Source of the DNA: Myxococcota bacterium
GTDB taxonomy: Bacteria; Myxococcota_A; UBA9160; UBA6930
Length of the DNA: 62,442 bases
Reading direction: 5' to 3'
Assembly: GCA_030065975.1 (NCBI GenBank)
Contig: JASJCN010000011.1
Span: 1-62,442 of the forward strand
The notes below the pieces were generated by a model. That model was given only the letters and a program-made list of their open reading frames with translations, was not told where the DNA came from and ran no database searches. Both the position numbers and the translations under genes were made by a program. Below, in pieces: positions 33,940-42,693 of the stretch; position 1 is the stretch's first letter, and the number at the start of each line of letters is the position of its first letter.

Positions 33940-34601
33940 GCGAGGCGGGCGTCGTCACCCGACGCATCCGCGCCGGCAAGCTCGAGCTCGCGCTGCACAC
34001 CCTGCGCGAGGGCTCGGGGCGCGCGCTGCTCTGGCTGCACGGGCTCGGTGAGCGCTCGCCCGACGCGTTGCCCGAGCTGGCCTCGGGCTGGCCGGGCCCC
34101 GTCTACGCCCTGGACTTCACCGGCCACGGAGACTCCGAGGTACCCGCCGGAGGCGGCTACAGCGCCGAGCTCCTGATGGGGGACGTGGACGCGGCCCTGC
34201 ACACCCTCGGCGAGGCCACCCTGCTCGGGCGCGGGCTCGGTGCCTATGCGGCGCTGCTGATCGCCGGGGGCCGCCCGACGCGCGTCCGCGGCGCCATCCT
34301 GTGCGACGGGCACGGCATCACCGGCGGGGGACCCGAGCCCGGGGGCTCGATGCCCATCGGGCTCCTGTCCGGGGAGGGGACGGCGCCGGATCCCTTCGCG
34401 CTGGTCGAGCTCTCCCGCGACCCGCGGCCCCCGGACTACGCGACGACCTTCGTGCGCCAGGCCAACGAGCTCTCCGGGCTCTCCCGGCCGATCACCGTCT
34501 GCTGCCGGGAGCGGCCCGAGTGGCTGCGTGCGGTGGAGGGCGAGCCAGGCGTCGAGCGCGCCGAGCCCGAAGAGGCCCTCGCCTACTACGCCGGGCTCTG
34601 A
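33936..34601 (+). CDS. alpha/beta-hydrolase-fold protein lacking the nucleophile
   Basis: A 221-residue short hydrolase-fold protein. The N-terminal HGLGERSPDAL and the DFTGHGDSE turn match the fold. The nucleophile elbow GxSxG is GRGLG with Gly100 in place of Ser, and no clear catalytic His is seen near the C-terminus. It is probably a non-catalytic partner of the active hydrolase (GTGA coupling at 33936). Confidence 0.82.
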   Translation: MSEAGVVTRRIRAGKLELALHTLREGSGRALLWLHGLGERSPDALPELASGWPGPVYALDFTGHGDSEVPAGGGYSAELLMGDVDAALHTLGEATLLGRGLGAYAALLIAGGRPTRVRGAILCDGHGITGGGPEPGGSMPIGLLSGEGTAPDPFALVELSRDPRPPDYATTFVRQANELSGLSRPITVCCRERPEWLRAVEGEPGVERAEPEEALAYYAGL

Positions 34602-34608
34602 TCGGCGG

Positions 34609-34614
34609 TAGCAT
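34609..34614 (+). promoter_or_regulatory. -10 box upstream of the acyl-CoA ligase
   Basis: TAGCAT, 26 nt before the ATG at 34641, with AAGGAG in between. A leadered promoter within the hydrolase-to-ligase gap, so the ligase may also be transcribed separately. Confidence 0.3.
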
Positions 34615-34640
34615 GGCGCCGGGGAAGGAGCCCGGGTGCC

Positions 34641-36197
34641 ATGGCGAGGACGAGTCTCAGAGGGCCGGAGGCCGCGGCGGCCGGCATGTCGGTGGCGGCC
34701 ACCGCCGCGATCGCTCCCGAGCGGATGGCGCTCTGGTCGCCGCACGGAGATCGCAGCTTCGATGCGCTGAACGCGCGCGCGAACCAGCTGGCGCGCGCCC
34801 TGCGCAAGGCGGGCCTCGCCCCGGGAGACGCGGTGGCCCTGGTGTGCGCCAACCGCCCCGAGTTCGTCGAGGTCCTGGCCGCCTGTCAGCGCGGCGGCTT
34901 CCGCATCACGCCGATCAACTGGCATCTCACCGGCGAGGAGATCGGCTACATCGTCGACGACTGCGAGGCGAAGGCGCTGTTCGCCGACGCGCGCTTTGCC
35001 GGGGCCTGCGCCGAGGGCGCGAGCCAGGCTCCGGCCTGCAAGCATCGCTTCGCCATCGCGGGAGCCATCCCCGGCTTCGAAGACTACGAGTCCTTCCTCG
35101 AGGGCGAGGACGCAGACGACCTGACGGACCCTGTGCTCGGCGGCAGCATGCTCTATACCTCGGGCACCACCGGCCGACCCAAGGGCGTGTACCGCAAGAA
35201 GGCCGGGGTCTCGCGGCTCACCGCGCCGATGCTCGCGAGCGCGTCCTTCGACGCCGACCGCGATCAGGCCCTGTGCACGGGTCCGCTCTACCACGCGGCC
35301 CCGCTGGCCCTGAACCTCCAGTTCCCGTTGGCCGCCGGGGTCGGGGTGCGGCTCATGGACAAGTGGGATGCGCACGGGACGCTGGCCCTGATCCAGGATC
35401 ACGGGATCACCCACACGCACATGGTGCCCACCATGTTCCACCGCCTGCTGCAGCTCGCCGACGACGTGCGTGGCGCCGTCGACACGCGCAGCCTGCGCTG
35501 GGTGCTGCACGGAGCGGCGCCGTGCCCCGTGCACGTGAAGAAGAGCATGATCGACTGGCTCGGCCCGGTGCTCTTCGAGTACTACGCCGCGACCGAGGGC
35601 GGCGCGTTCTTCATCGGCTCCGAGGAGTGGCTGAAGAAGCCCGGGAGCGTGGGCTCCACGAGCCTGGCCGAGGGCGTCCGGCTCGTCTCGGAGGCGGGCG
35701 AGGACGTGGCCGAGGGGGAGATCGGCACGGTCTACTTCAAGGCCCCCCAGGTGGGACGCTTCGAGTACTTCAAGGCCCGGGAGAAGACGGCGTCGGCGTA
35801 TCTCGACGACCACTTCACCATGGGCGACATGGGCTACGTGGACGAGGACGGCTACCTCTTCCTCACCGGGCGCAGCGCCGAGCTGATCCTGTCGGGCGGG
35901 GTCAACGTCTATCCGGCCGAGGTCGATGCGGCCCTCTTGATGCACGATGCCGTGGCGGACGTGTGCACCGTCGGCATTCCCGACGAGGAGTGGGGTGAGG
36001 AGGTCCGCTCGGTTGTCCAGCCCGCGGCCGGAGTGGAGCCGTCGGACGCGTTGGCCGCGGAGCTGCTGGCTCACGCGCGTGCGCATCTGGCCGGCTACAA
36101 GTGCCCCCGACGGATCGATTTCGCAGACGACCTGCCGCGCCTCGACAGCGGCAAGATCCAGCGCCGCAAGGTCCGCGACCGCTACCTGCAGGGCTAG
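34641..36197 (+). CDS. AMP-dependent acyl-CoA ligase
   Basis: A 518-residue ANL-superfamily enzyme. Motifs: the P-loop LYTSGTTGRPKGV (about residue 171), YYAATEGG (the Glu of the A5 motif), DMGYVDEDGYLFLTGR (Asp binding ribose), and the C-terminal catalytic Lys in SGKIQRRK. It activates a carboxylic acid to acyl-AMP and then acyl-CoA. The acid is unknown; the neighbouring acyl-CoA dehydrogenases suggest a bulky or aromatic side-chain acid. Start ATG at 34641 with AAGGAG upstream; 34686 is an alternative. Confidence 0.92.
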   Translation: MARTSLRGPEAAAAGMSVAATAAIAPERMALWSPHGDRSFDALNARANQLARALRKAGLAPGDAVALVCANRPEFVEVLAACQRGGFRITPINWHLTGEEIGYIVDDCEAKALFADARFAGACAEGASQAPACKHRFAIAGAIPGFEDYESFLEGEDADDLTDPVLGGSMLYTSGTTGRPKGVYRKKAGVSRLTAPMLASASFDADRDQALCTGPLYHAAPLALNLQFPLAAGVGVRLMDKWDAHGTLALIQDHGITHTHMVPTMFHRLLQLADDVRGAVDTRSLRWVLHGAAPCPVHVKKSMIDWLGPVLFEYYAATEGGAFFIGSEEWLKKPGSVGSTSLAEGVRLVSEAGEDVAEGEIGTVYFKAPQVGRFEYFKAREKTASAYLDDHFTMGDMGYVDEDGYLFLTGRSAELILSGGVNVYPAEVDAALLMHDAVADVCTVGIPDEEWGEEVRSVVQPAAGVEPSDALAAELLAHARAHLAGYKCPRRIDFADDLPRLDSGKIQRRKVRDRYLQG

Positions 36198-36227
36198 CGT
36201 CCCCCGTCGACCGTCGCGCATCCGAGC

Positions 36228-36233
36228 TAGACT
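36228..36233 (+). promoter_or_regulatory. -10 box upstream of the acyl-CoA dehydrogenase pair
   Basis: TAGACT, within GCTAGACT, 27 nt before the ATG at 36261, with GGAGG at 36249-36253 as Shine-Dalgarno. Confidence 0.35.
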
Positions 36234-36260
36234 CCGCCCCGGCAGGTCGGAGGTCGATGG

Positions 36261-37472
36261 ATGGATCTGAGCTACGGCGCGGAGTACGAGCAGTACCGCG
36301 GCGAAGTCGCCGCCTTCTTGAAGGCGAACTGGCCCCTCGAGGGCGACGAGGCGGGCCTCTCCCACGCGGAGCAGGCCCTCGTGTTCCGCAAGCGCGCGAT
36401 CGAGGCGGGGTTCCTGGCCCGCTCGATCCCGAAGGCCTACGGCGGCTCCGAGCAGCCGGCCGACGCCCTGCGCGGGCAGATCATCCGCGAGGAGTTCGGC
36501 AAGGCCCACGCGCCCGGCGACGCCCGGGGCATCGGCACCATGATGCTCGTGCCGACGCTGCTCGATCGCGGCGAGGAGTGGCAGAAGCAGAAGTGGGTCG
36601 GCCCGACGGTGCTCGGCGAGACGACCTGGTGCCAGGGCTACAGCGAGCCGGGCTCGGGCAGCGACCTCGCATCGCTCAAGACGCGCGGCGAGCTCGTCGG
36701 CGACGGCTGGGTGATCAACGGCCAGAAGATCTGGACCAGCGGCGCCCACCGCGCGGACTACATGTTCTGCCTCGTCCGCACCGAGCCCGAAGCCCAGAAG
36801 CACGCCGGCATCTCCTACCTGCTGATCGACATGAAGCAGCCCGGCATCGACGTGCGGCCGCTCAAGATGATGACCGGCACCTCGGAGTTCAACGAGGTGT
36901 TCCTCAACGACGTGAAGACGCCCAAGGACTGGATCGTGGGGAAGCGCGGCGAGGGCTGGCTGGTCTCGCGAACGACGCTGAAGCACGAGCGCAACTCGAT
37001 CGGCGACGCCTCGGCCACCGAGGCACTATTCAAGGGGCTGCTCGACCTCGCGCGGCGCAGCAAGCGCGGCGGCCAGCCGGCGATCGAGGACCCGGCGGTG
37101 CGGCAGCGGCTCGGTGAGATCGAGGGCTACATGCTCTCGCACAAGTACTCGGGCTATCGCCAGCTCTCCGCCCAGCTCAAGGGCGAGAACCCCGGGCTGA
37201 TCGCGACGATGAACAAGCTCAACTCCACCAACATCGCCCATCGCATCGCGAAGCTCGCCCTCGACCTGCTCGGGGACGACGGGATGCTCGATCCCCAGGG
37301 CCAGGGCGCCCTGATGGGCATGGCGCCCAAGGGCGCGCCGGGCTGGCTCAGCCAGTACATGTCGTCCCTCGGCGTCGCCATCGCCGGCGGCACGGCGAAC
37401 ATCCAGCGCAACGTGATCGGCGAGCGGGGGCTCGGCCTGCCCCGCGACATGGCCGTCCAGAGGAGCAAGTAG
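36261..37472 (+). CDS. acyl-CoA dehydrogenase, larger subunit
   Basis: A 403-residue acyl-CoA dehydrogenase fold. The FAD/substrate motif is YSEPGSGSDLASLKTRG, followed by WTSGAHRADYMFCLVRT. The usual YEG-type catalytic Glu near the C-terminus is absent (IAGGTANIQR). Glu243 in LKHERNSIG on helix G sits where isovaleryl- and long-chain-type enzymes keep the base. It overlaps the next gene by one base (TAGTG), so the two are made together as in heterotetrameric steroid-type enzymes. FAD-dependent alpha,beta-dehydrogenation of an acyl-CoA is inferred. Confidence 0.93.
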   Translation: MDLSYGAEYEQYRGEVAAFLKANWPLEGDEAGLSHAEQALVFRKRAIEAGFLARSIPKAYGGSEQPADALRGQIIREEFGKAHAPGDARGIGTMMLVPTLLDRGEEWQKQKWVGPTVLGETTWCQGYSEPGSGSDLASLKTRGELVGDGWVINGQKIWTSGAHRADYMFCLVRTEPEAQKHAGISYLLIDMKQPGIDVRPLKMMTGTSEFNEVFLNDVKTPKDWIVGKRGEGWLVSRTTLKHERNSIGDASATEALFKGLLDLARRSKRGGQPAIEDPAVRQRLGEIEGYMLSHKYSGYRQLSAQLKGENPGLIATMNKLNSTNIAHRIAKLALDLLGDDGMLDPQGQGALMGMAPKGAPGWLSQYMSSLGVAIAGGTANIQRNVIGERGLGLPRDMAVQRSK

Positions 37473-38542
37473 TGGACTTCGGACTGACCGAGGAGCAGCA
37501 GCTGCTCCAGCAGACGGTGGCCGGCTTCCTCGAGAACGAGTGTCCGCCGGTGCGGGTCCGCGAGATCTTCGAGAGCGAAGATGGCTTCGACGAGACCCTC
37601 TGGAAGGGAATGCTCGAGCTCGGCCTCGGTGGCCTGGCGATTCCCGAGGAGTACGGCGGCGCCGGCCTCGAGATCCTGGATCTCGCCCTGGTGGCCGAGA
37701 CCCTGGGCGCGGCCGCGACGCCGGGACCGTTCCTGGGGCACGCCCTCGCGGGCCTCGCCATCGCCGCCGGCGGGAGCGATGCGCAGAAGCAGCGCTGGCT
37801 CCCGGCCCTCGCCACGGGCGACCGCCTCGGCAGCGTCGCCCTCGTCGGTGAGGACGGGGGCTGGCTGCCGGAGGAGTGGAGCCTCGCGCCGGGTGCCGCT
37901 CTCACCGGGAAGCAGCGCTTCGTCCCCTTCGCCCACCAGGCGGATCTGATCGTCGTCGGCACGGCAGGCGGCGGGCTCAGCGTGGTCGAGCGCGGCGCGC
38001 CGGGCCTCGAGGTGAGCGCCTATCCCGGCGTCGACCGGACCCGCCGGGTCTGTGAGGTCGGCTTCTCCTCGACGCCGGCCGAGGCGCTCGAGTCCGGCGC
38101 GGGTGCGGCCGATCGCTTGCGCGACGCCGGGCTCGTGCTGCTCGCGGCCGACGCTCTCGGCGGAGCCAGCCGCTGCGTCGAGATGTCGGTCGAGTACGCC
38201 AAGACCCGCGAGCAGTTCGGCGTGAAGATCGGGAGCTTCCAGGCCCTGAAGCACCAGCTGGCGGACATGGCGGTCGAGGTCGAGCCGTGCCGGGGGCTCG
38301 TCTGGTACGCGGCGCACGCCATGGACCACGTGCCCGAGGAGGCCGCCCATGCGGCCGCCGTGGCGAAGGCCCACCTCACCGACCGCTTCATGCAGGTCGG
38401 GCGCGACACGGTCGAGGCCCACGGCGGCATCGGCTTCACCTGGGAGAGCGACGTCCAGGTCTGGTTCAAGCGCGCGATGTTCGACCGCGCCTTCCTGGGC
38501 CAGCCCGCCGTCCACCGGGAGCGCGCCGCAGCCGACTGGTAA
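37472..38542 (+). CDS. acyl-CoA dehydrogenase, smaller subunit
   Basis: A 356-residue acyl-CoA dehydrogenase-like protein. The C-terminal helices are standard (YAKTREQFGVKIGSFQALKH, VEAHGGIGFTWESDVQ). The FAD-binding beta domain is degenerate, and no helix-G or YEG Glu is visible, so it is probably the non-catalytic partner of the preceding subunit. GTG start at 37472 with AGGAG upstream inside the first gene. Confidence 0.92.
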   Translation: MDFGLTEEQQLLQQTVAGFLENECPPVRVREIFESEDGFDETLWKGMLELGLGGLAIPEEYGGAGLEILDLALVAETLGAAATPGPFLGHALAGLAIAAGGSDAQKQRWLPALATGDRLGSVALVGEDGGWLPEEWSLAPGAALTGKQRFVPFAHQADLIVVGTAGGGLSVVERGAPGLEVSAYPGVDRTRRVCEVGFSSTPAEALESGAGAADRLRDAGLVLLAADALGGASRCVEMSVEYAKTREQFGVKIGSFQALKHQLADMAVEVEPCRGLVWYAAHAMDHVPEEAAHAAAVAKAHLTDRFMQVGRDTVEAHGGIGFTWESDVQVWFKRAMFDRAFLGQPAVHRERAAADW

Positions 38543-38561
38543 GCGGGCGGAGTGGGCGGCT

Positions 38562-38576
38562 CAGCGCGAAGCGCTG
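38562..38576. terminator. hairpin between convergent genes
   Basis: CAGCGC-GAA-GCGCTG, 6-bp stem, 20 nt after the dehydrogenase stop and 13 nt before the stop of the convergent phosphotransferase. Possibly bidirectional. Confidence 0.35.
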
Positions 38577-38588
38577 CTTCCAGGGATG

Positions 38589-39368
38589 TCAGCCAGGCTG
38601 CGGGGGGCGCGCCAGAGCCCGGAGCGCCGGCACGTCGGCGTCCTGCACGGCTCCGCTGTGGAGCAGCGCGTGCGATGCCCACGCCAGGCTCGGGCCCAGC
38701 TCCGCCTGGGACACGTGCCCGGCGTCGAGCATGGCCTCGAGGTAGGTGTCGGCCAGGGCCTGGCGCAGGGCGAGACGCTCGGCCGAGCGCGTCCTCCGCG
38801 AGCTCTGGTAGCGAAGCAGCACGAGGCTCCGCGCGACGTCCAGGGCCGGGTGGGCGAGATGGGCGTTGACCCAGTCGACCAGCACCGGGCCGCGGGCCGA
38901 CAGGATGACGTTGCCGGGATGCAGGTCGCCGTGGTTGGTGGCCGCTCCGTCGGGCAGCGCGTCGACGATGGGGAGGGCCTCTTCGCGAAGGCCTGGATCG
39001 GCGGCAGCGAGGCTCTTGCGCAGCGTGTCGAGCGCGCGGGGGAGGCTCGCCGGGGCCGCCGCGTGGAGCGCCCGGTGGATCTCGGCCAGCCGCACGCCCA
39101 CCTCTCGCACCGCGGCACCTCCCCGGGCCAGCTCGGAGAGCAGGGTCGGCCCCTCGATGCGCTCGAGCACGATGCCGGGCCGGCCTTCCAGGGTGACCTC
39201 GTCGCGTACCTCGGGCGCGGGCAGGCCCGCAGCGTGCACGGCACGGGTTCGCTCCGCCTCCACGTGCGCGGCGTAGGCGTACTCGGGGCGAAAGAGCTTC
39301 AGCACCGCGTCGCGACCCCAGGCGAAGATCTCGGCGCTGGCCGCTGCGGCCAGCAGCTCGCCCTTCAC
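38589..39368 (-). CDS. APH-like phosphotransferase
   Basis: A 259-residue protein with the kinase-like catalytic loop NHGDLHPGNVI and the metal-binding VDWVNAHLAHPALD, as in aminoglycoside phosphotransferase/choline kinase-like enzymes. The N-terminal half has the ATP-binding Lys-like VLKLFRPEY. GTG start at 39368 overlaps the stop of the ABC-class ATPase (GTGA). The substrate is unknown; resistance is not implied. Confidence 0.85.
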   Translation of the reverse strand: MKGELLAAAASAEIFAWGRDAVLKLFRPEYAYAAHVEAERTRAVHAAGLPAPEVRDEVTLEGRPGIVLERIEGPTLLSELARGGAAVREVGVRLAEIHRALHAAAPASLPRALDTLRKSLAAADPGLREEALPIVDALPDGAATNHGDLHPGNVILSARGPVLVDWVNAHLAHPALDVARSLVLLRYQSSRRTRSAERLALRQALADTYLEAMLDAGHVSQAELGPSLAWASHALLHSGAVQDADVPALRALARPPQPG

Positions 39369-41080
39369 CGGGCCTCGACCCGCAGGCTACGCAGGCGCGA
39401 GAGGGCGGCGGCGATCTCGAAGCGCCGCGGGCGCGCCAGATCGCCGCGCGCGCCCAGGGCATCGAGCCCGTCCTCGTCGAGCAGCGCATCGAGCGCGTCG
39501 AGAACCTCCGGGACGTCGCGCCCCGGCTCCATGATCCGCCGCGCTGCAAAGGCCAGGGCGTGGCCGATGGCCCGGGTCTGGCTCGGGTCCACCAGCTGCT
39601 CGAGGGCCCGCAGGTCGACGCGCTCGGTCCCGAAGCCGAGCTCGAAGAGGCCGCGCACCTCGACGTGCACGTCGCGGCGGCCCTTGCTCGGGTCGACGCT
39701 CGCCGCGACCGGCACCCGGGGAATCGAGGGCCGCAGCGGCCGCCGGGCGTCGCTCTCGCGATTCGTGGCCGTCCGGCTCGCGATCTCCCGGGCGGCCCGG
39801 GTCACGTCGCGCGGGACGTACTCGGCCATCTCGATCACGGTGTCGGCCACGTCGAAGTAGTCGCCCGAGCCGCCCATCACGAGCACCGTCGATACGCCTT
39901 GCCCTTCCCAGAGCTCGCGCACCCGGTCCACGAAGGGCGTGATCGGCTCCCGATCGCGCGCGACCAACGCCTGCATCCGGGCGTCGCGCACCATGAAGTT
40001 CGTGGCGGAGGTGTCCTCGTCGATCAGCAGGGCCGAGGCACCCGCCTCGATGGCCTCGACGATCCCCGCGGCCTGGCTCGTGCTGCCGCTCGCGTCGTCG
40101 CTGTCGAAGCTCCGGGTCGAGCGTCCGCCCGGGAGGTCCGCGATGAAGCCGTGGATGTCGCAGCCGACGACCCGGCGTCCGTCCTCGGCCCGCACCTTGA
40201 CCGCCGAGCCCAGGGTCGCGACCTGCTCCCGGCCGTCACCGGGGACGTGGGGGTGGATGCCGCGCTCGATGGCGCGGAGCAGCGTCGACTTCCCGTGGTA
40301 GCCGCCGCCGACGATCAACGTCACGCCTTCGCGGATGCCGAGGCCCGCGACGCGAGAGGTGCCGTCCACGGTGCAGGGCAGCTCGAGCTCGACGCGCAGG
40401 CTCTCGGGCGCCCGGAGTCGCACGGCGCCCTCGCGCATGGGCGCTTCGCTCGCGCCGCTCTGGCGGGGCAGCAGCGAGCCGTCGGCCAGGAAGGCGACGA
40501 GCCCGTGCTCGGCCAGCTGCGACTGCAGGGCGCGGTGGTTCTGGGCGCAGTCGAGGAAGCCCTCGGTCTCCGCCTGGCGATCGCCCTCGCACAGGCCCTC
40601 CCGGGCCAGGCGGGGCAGGTCGTCGCGGAGCAGGCCCAGGGCTTCGCGCCCGAGCACGCGCCGGCCGGCGGCGGGGAGGCCCACGGCGAGGCGCGCCTCG
40701 ACCCACTCGCCGGTCGCCTTCGCGGCGGTGCGCTCGAGCACCGGCTGCCCCCCGGCGTCGATCGAGACCTCGCCGCTCTTGCCCGAGCCCCGCGTCCCCG
40801 GGCGCAGCGCGCGCGCGGCGCGGCGCACCCGTCGCGCCAGCAGGTCCTCGAAGGCCACGCGGCGCACGTCGCCGCGGAACGTCTCGGCGCGAAAGCCCGT
40901 CTCCCCGAGCGGGAGTCGCACCCGCATGCGCGAGGGAGCCGCGAAGGGGTCGCCCTGGACGTGGTCGACGAACAGCTCGACGGAGCCGATGCGATGGCTC
41001 CCGCGCAGGTCCTGATACGCCTTGTAGCCGCGGCCGTCGATCCGCCGCAAGATGGCGGCCAGCTCCTCCTCGTCGCGCAT
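39365..41080 (-). CDS. ABC-class P-loop ATPase (PF09818-type)
   Basis: A 571-residue soluble ATPase. Walker A is GGGYHGKSTLL (Lys264), Walker B-like LLIDEDTSATNFM, and the signature segment GGSGDYFDVADTVIEM follows. These motifs and the length match the predicted ABC-class ATPase family PF09818, whose role is not established. No membrane span. The start ATG at 41080 is preceded at 6 nt by a -10 box and no Shine-Dalgarno. It is coupled to the phosphotransferase. Confidence 0.9.
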   Translation of the reverse strand: MRDEEELAAILRRIDGRGYKAYQDLRGSHRIGSVELFVDHVQGDPFAAPSRMRVRLPLGETGFRAETFRGDVRRVAFEDLLARRVRRAARALRPGTRGSGKSGEVSIDAGGQPVLERTAAKATGEWVEARLAVGLPAAGRRVLGREALGLLRDDLPRLAREGLCEGDRQAETEGFLDCAQNHRALQSQLAEHGLVAFLADGSLLPRQSGASEAPMREGAVRLRAPESLRVELELPCTVDGTSRVAGLGIREGVTLIVGGGYHGKSTLLRAIERGIHPHVPGDGREQVATLGSAVKVRAEDGRRVVGCDIHGFIADLPGGRSTRSFDSDDASGSTSQAAGIVEAIEAGASALLIDEDTSATNFMVRDARMQALVARDREPITPFVDRVRELWEGQGVSTVLVMGGSGDYFDVADTVIEMAEYVPRDVTRAAREIASRTATNRESDARRPLRPSIPRVPVAASVDPSKGRRDVHVEVRGLFELGFGTERVDLRALEQLVDPSQTRAIGHALAFAARRIMEPGRDVPEVLDALDALLDEDGLDALGARGDLARPRRFEIAAALSRLRSLRVEAR

Positions 41081-41086
41081 CGCACC

Positions 41087-41092
41087 AAGGTA
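41087..41092 (-). promoter_or_regulatory. -10 box of a putative leaderless promoter (ABC-class ATPase)
   Basis: TACCTT, within GCTACCTT on the minus strand, ends 6 nt before the ATG at 41080. No Shine-Dalgarno is present. Confidence 0.4.
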
Positions 41093-41151
41093 GCCGGGAA
41101 GGTTGGCCAGCGAGGGTGGCAGGGAAGCTGGCGGGGCGTGCGCGAGTCGGA

Positions 41152-41520
41152 TCAGTCGCGCGGGCGGGCGAGCCACCAGAGGACGAGGGCGACCGCTGCG
41201 GGCGCCGCCTGGATCCACAGGATGCGTCCGCTCACCGTCGCCGCCCCGAACACGCCGGCCACCACGACGCAGGCGAGGAAGAAGACGCCGGTGGCGAAGC
41301 CCTCGCGGCCCCGGGCCAGGCTGAAGACCAGGCCGGCCGAAAGGAACCCGTTGTAGAGGCCCTGGTTGGCCGCGAGGCCGGCCGACTCCCGGGCGAACTC
41401 GGGGGTCGTGCCGAACACGTCCATACCGACGGACGTCTGCCAGAGGAACATCTCGAGCACGAGGAAGCCCAGGTGCTGCAGCGCCACGGTGATCGCCGCG
41501 ATCGCGGCTGCGAGCCTCAC
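41152..41520 (-). CDS. DUF1304-family membrane protein
   Basis: A 122-residue protein with four hydrophobic segments and the family motif NQGLYNGFLSAGL. Function unknown. GTG start at 41520 overlaps the lipase-like stop (GTGA). Confidence 0.88.
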   Translation of the reverse strand: MRLAAAIAAITVALQHLGFLVLEMFLWQTSVGMDVFGTTPEFARESAGLAANQGLYNGFLSAGLVFSLARGREGFATGVFFLACVVVAGVFGAATVSGRILWIQAAPAAVALVLWWLARPRD

Positions 41521-42260
41521 TCCCCCACCGCCGGGAAGGCGCCGGTGCGCAGGAAGGCCGAGACCAGCCGCGCGGCGCTCTGCGACCGCATGATGAACGT
41601 GTGCGTGGCGTGCACCGTCGCAAAGTCACTCATCCCTTCGAGCTTCGCACTCTCGAGGGAGACCGTGCCATCACTCCGGCCCGGGACCAGCATCGCGCCG
41701 AGCGGATGCCGGACCTTGGTGCCGGCGATCACCCCGAGCTCGAAGTCCGGCGGCGGGAGCTGGTTGGGGAGGCTCCCGGGGTCGGTACCGAGCTCGCGGA
41801 CGTTGGGGCCGAACAGCCGGCGCAGGACCCAGCTGCGCGACACGAGATCGGCGAGCTCGCTGCCCCCGTTCGGGGGTGCCAACATCACCACGCGCCCGAG
41901 GTTCCCCGGCCTGCGCTCGGCGAGGTACGCGCGCGTCAGGATCCCGCCCATCGAGTGGGTGACGAAGTGGAGCTTCTCGGCGCGGGTGCAGCAGGCCGAG
42001 AGCTCGCCGTGCAGCGTGTCGACGAGCTCGGGCACGGCCTCGCGAGTCGACCGGTAGCCCAGGTTGTGGACGAGGTATCCCTCCTCCGAGAGCGCCCGCT
42101 CGAGGTGGCGCATGGCGAAGGGGCTGCGGCCGAGGCCGTGAAGCAGCACCACGGTCTCGGGTTCGGCGAGTCGGCTCTCCGTCGCGATCGCTGGCGCCGG
42201 GAGGGTCACGGCCGCAACCACGAGCCAGAGGGCGAGGAGGCCGTCAGCGTGCCGGCGCAT
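41517..42260 (-). CDS. exported lipase/esterase-like alpha/beta hydrolase
   Basis: A 247-residue protein with a signal peptide (LLALWLVVAAVTLPAPAIA), an oxyanion HGLGRSPFAM, nucleophile Ser103 in THSMGGIL, and Asp and His in VPGRSDGTVS and VHATHTF. The triad is complete. It is exported, probably a periplasmic or secreted esterase. It is coupled to DUF1304 and overlaps the NfeD-like gene by 17 nt. It is the only lipase-like exported protein near the lipase-chaperone-like gene at 46794. Confidence 0.87.
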   Translation of the reverse strand: MRRHADGLLALWLVVAAVTLPAPAIATESRLAEPETVVLLHGLGRSPFAMRHLERALSEEGYLVHNLGYRSTREAVPELVDTLHGELSACCTRAEKLHFVTHSMGGILTRAYLAERRPGNLGRVVMLAPPNGGSELADLVSRSWVLRRLFGPNVRELGTDPGSLPNQLPPPDFELGVIAGTKVRHPLGAMLVPGRSDGTVSLESAKLEGMSDFATVHATHTFIMRSQSAARLVSAFLRTGAFPAVGE

Positions 42261-42621
42261 CGGGCTCCTCGGGCTCGACCCAGGCCGTCATGCCGCGCAC
42301 CTCGACCACCCGGACGCGGCGGCCCCGCTCGAGCGCCGAGCCGCTCGACGAGCGCGCGGTCCACATCTCGCCTGCCACCTGCACCGTCCCGCTGTCCTCG
42401 GCGGCCTGCCCGACTACGTCGCTCACCACGACGCCGATCTCCCCGGCGATGCCCTGGGCGCCGAGGCCCGTCTTGCGGCCCGGGATCAGGAAGTCGGCGA
42501 CGCGCTCGACCGCGGCTCCGGCGGCGACCACTCCCGCACCGGCGAGGAGGGCCACGATGACGGCCACGGCCAGGGTGACCAGGAGGATCACGCCGAGGAG
42601 GCTGAGGAGAAGATCGAGCAT
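42244..42621 (-). CDS. NfeD-like membrane protein
   Basis: A 125-residue protein with one hydrophobic stretch (LLSLLGVILLVTLAVAVIVALLAG) and a C-terminal OB-like domain (GAQGIAGEIGVVVSD, RVRVVEVRGMTAWVEP) typical of NfeD. Its usual stomatin partner is absent here. The 17-nt overlap with the lipase-like gene suggests co-expression. Confidence 0.8.
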   Translation of the reverse strand: MLDLLLSLLGVILLVTLAVAVIVALLAGAGVVAAGAAVERVADFLIPGRKTGLGAQGIAGEIGVVVSDVVGQAAEDSGTVQVAGEMWTARSSSGSALERGRRVRVVEVRGMTAWVEPEEPDAPAR

Positions 42622-42693
42622 GCAGGTTCGCCGTGTGGAAGCTGGCGACAGGGTAGCAGCTGGCCTCTCGAGGGATTCGGTGGCGGCCGGCTG

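Noticed and set aside
38589-39368. Aminoglycoside resistance gene
   Set aside because: APH-like motifs alone do not imply resistance; it is coupled to an ATPase of unknown role.
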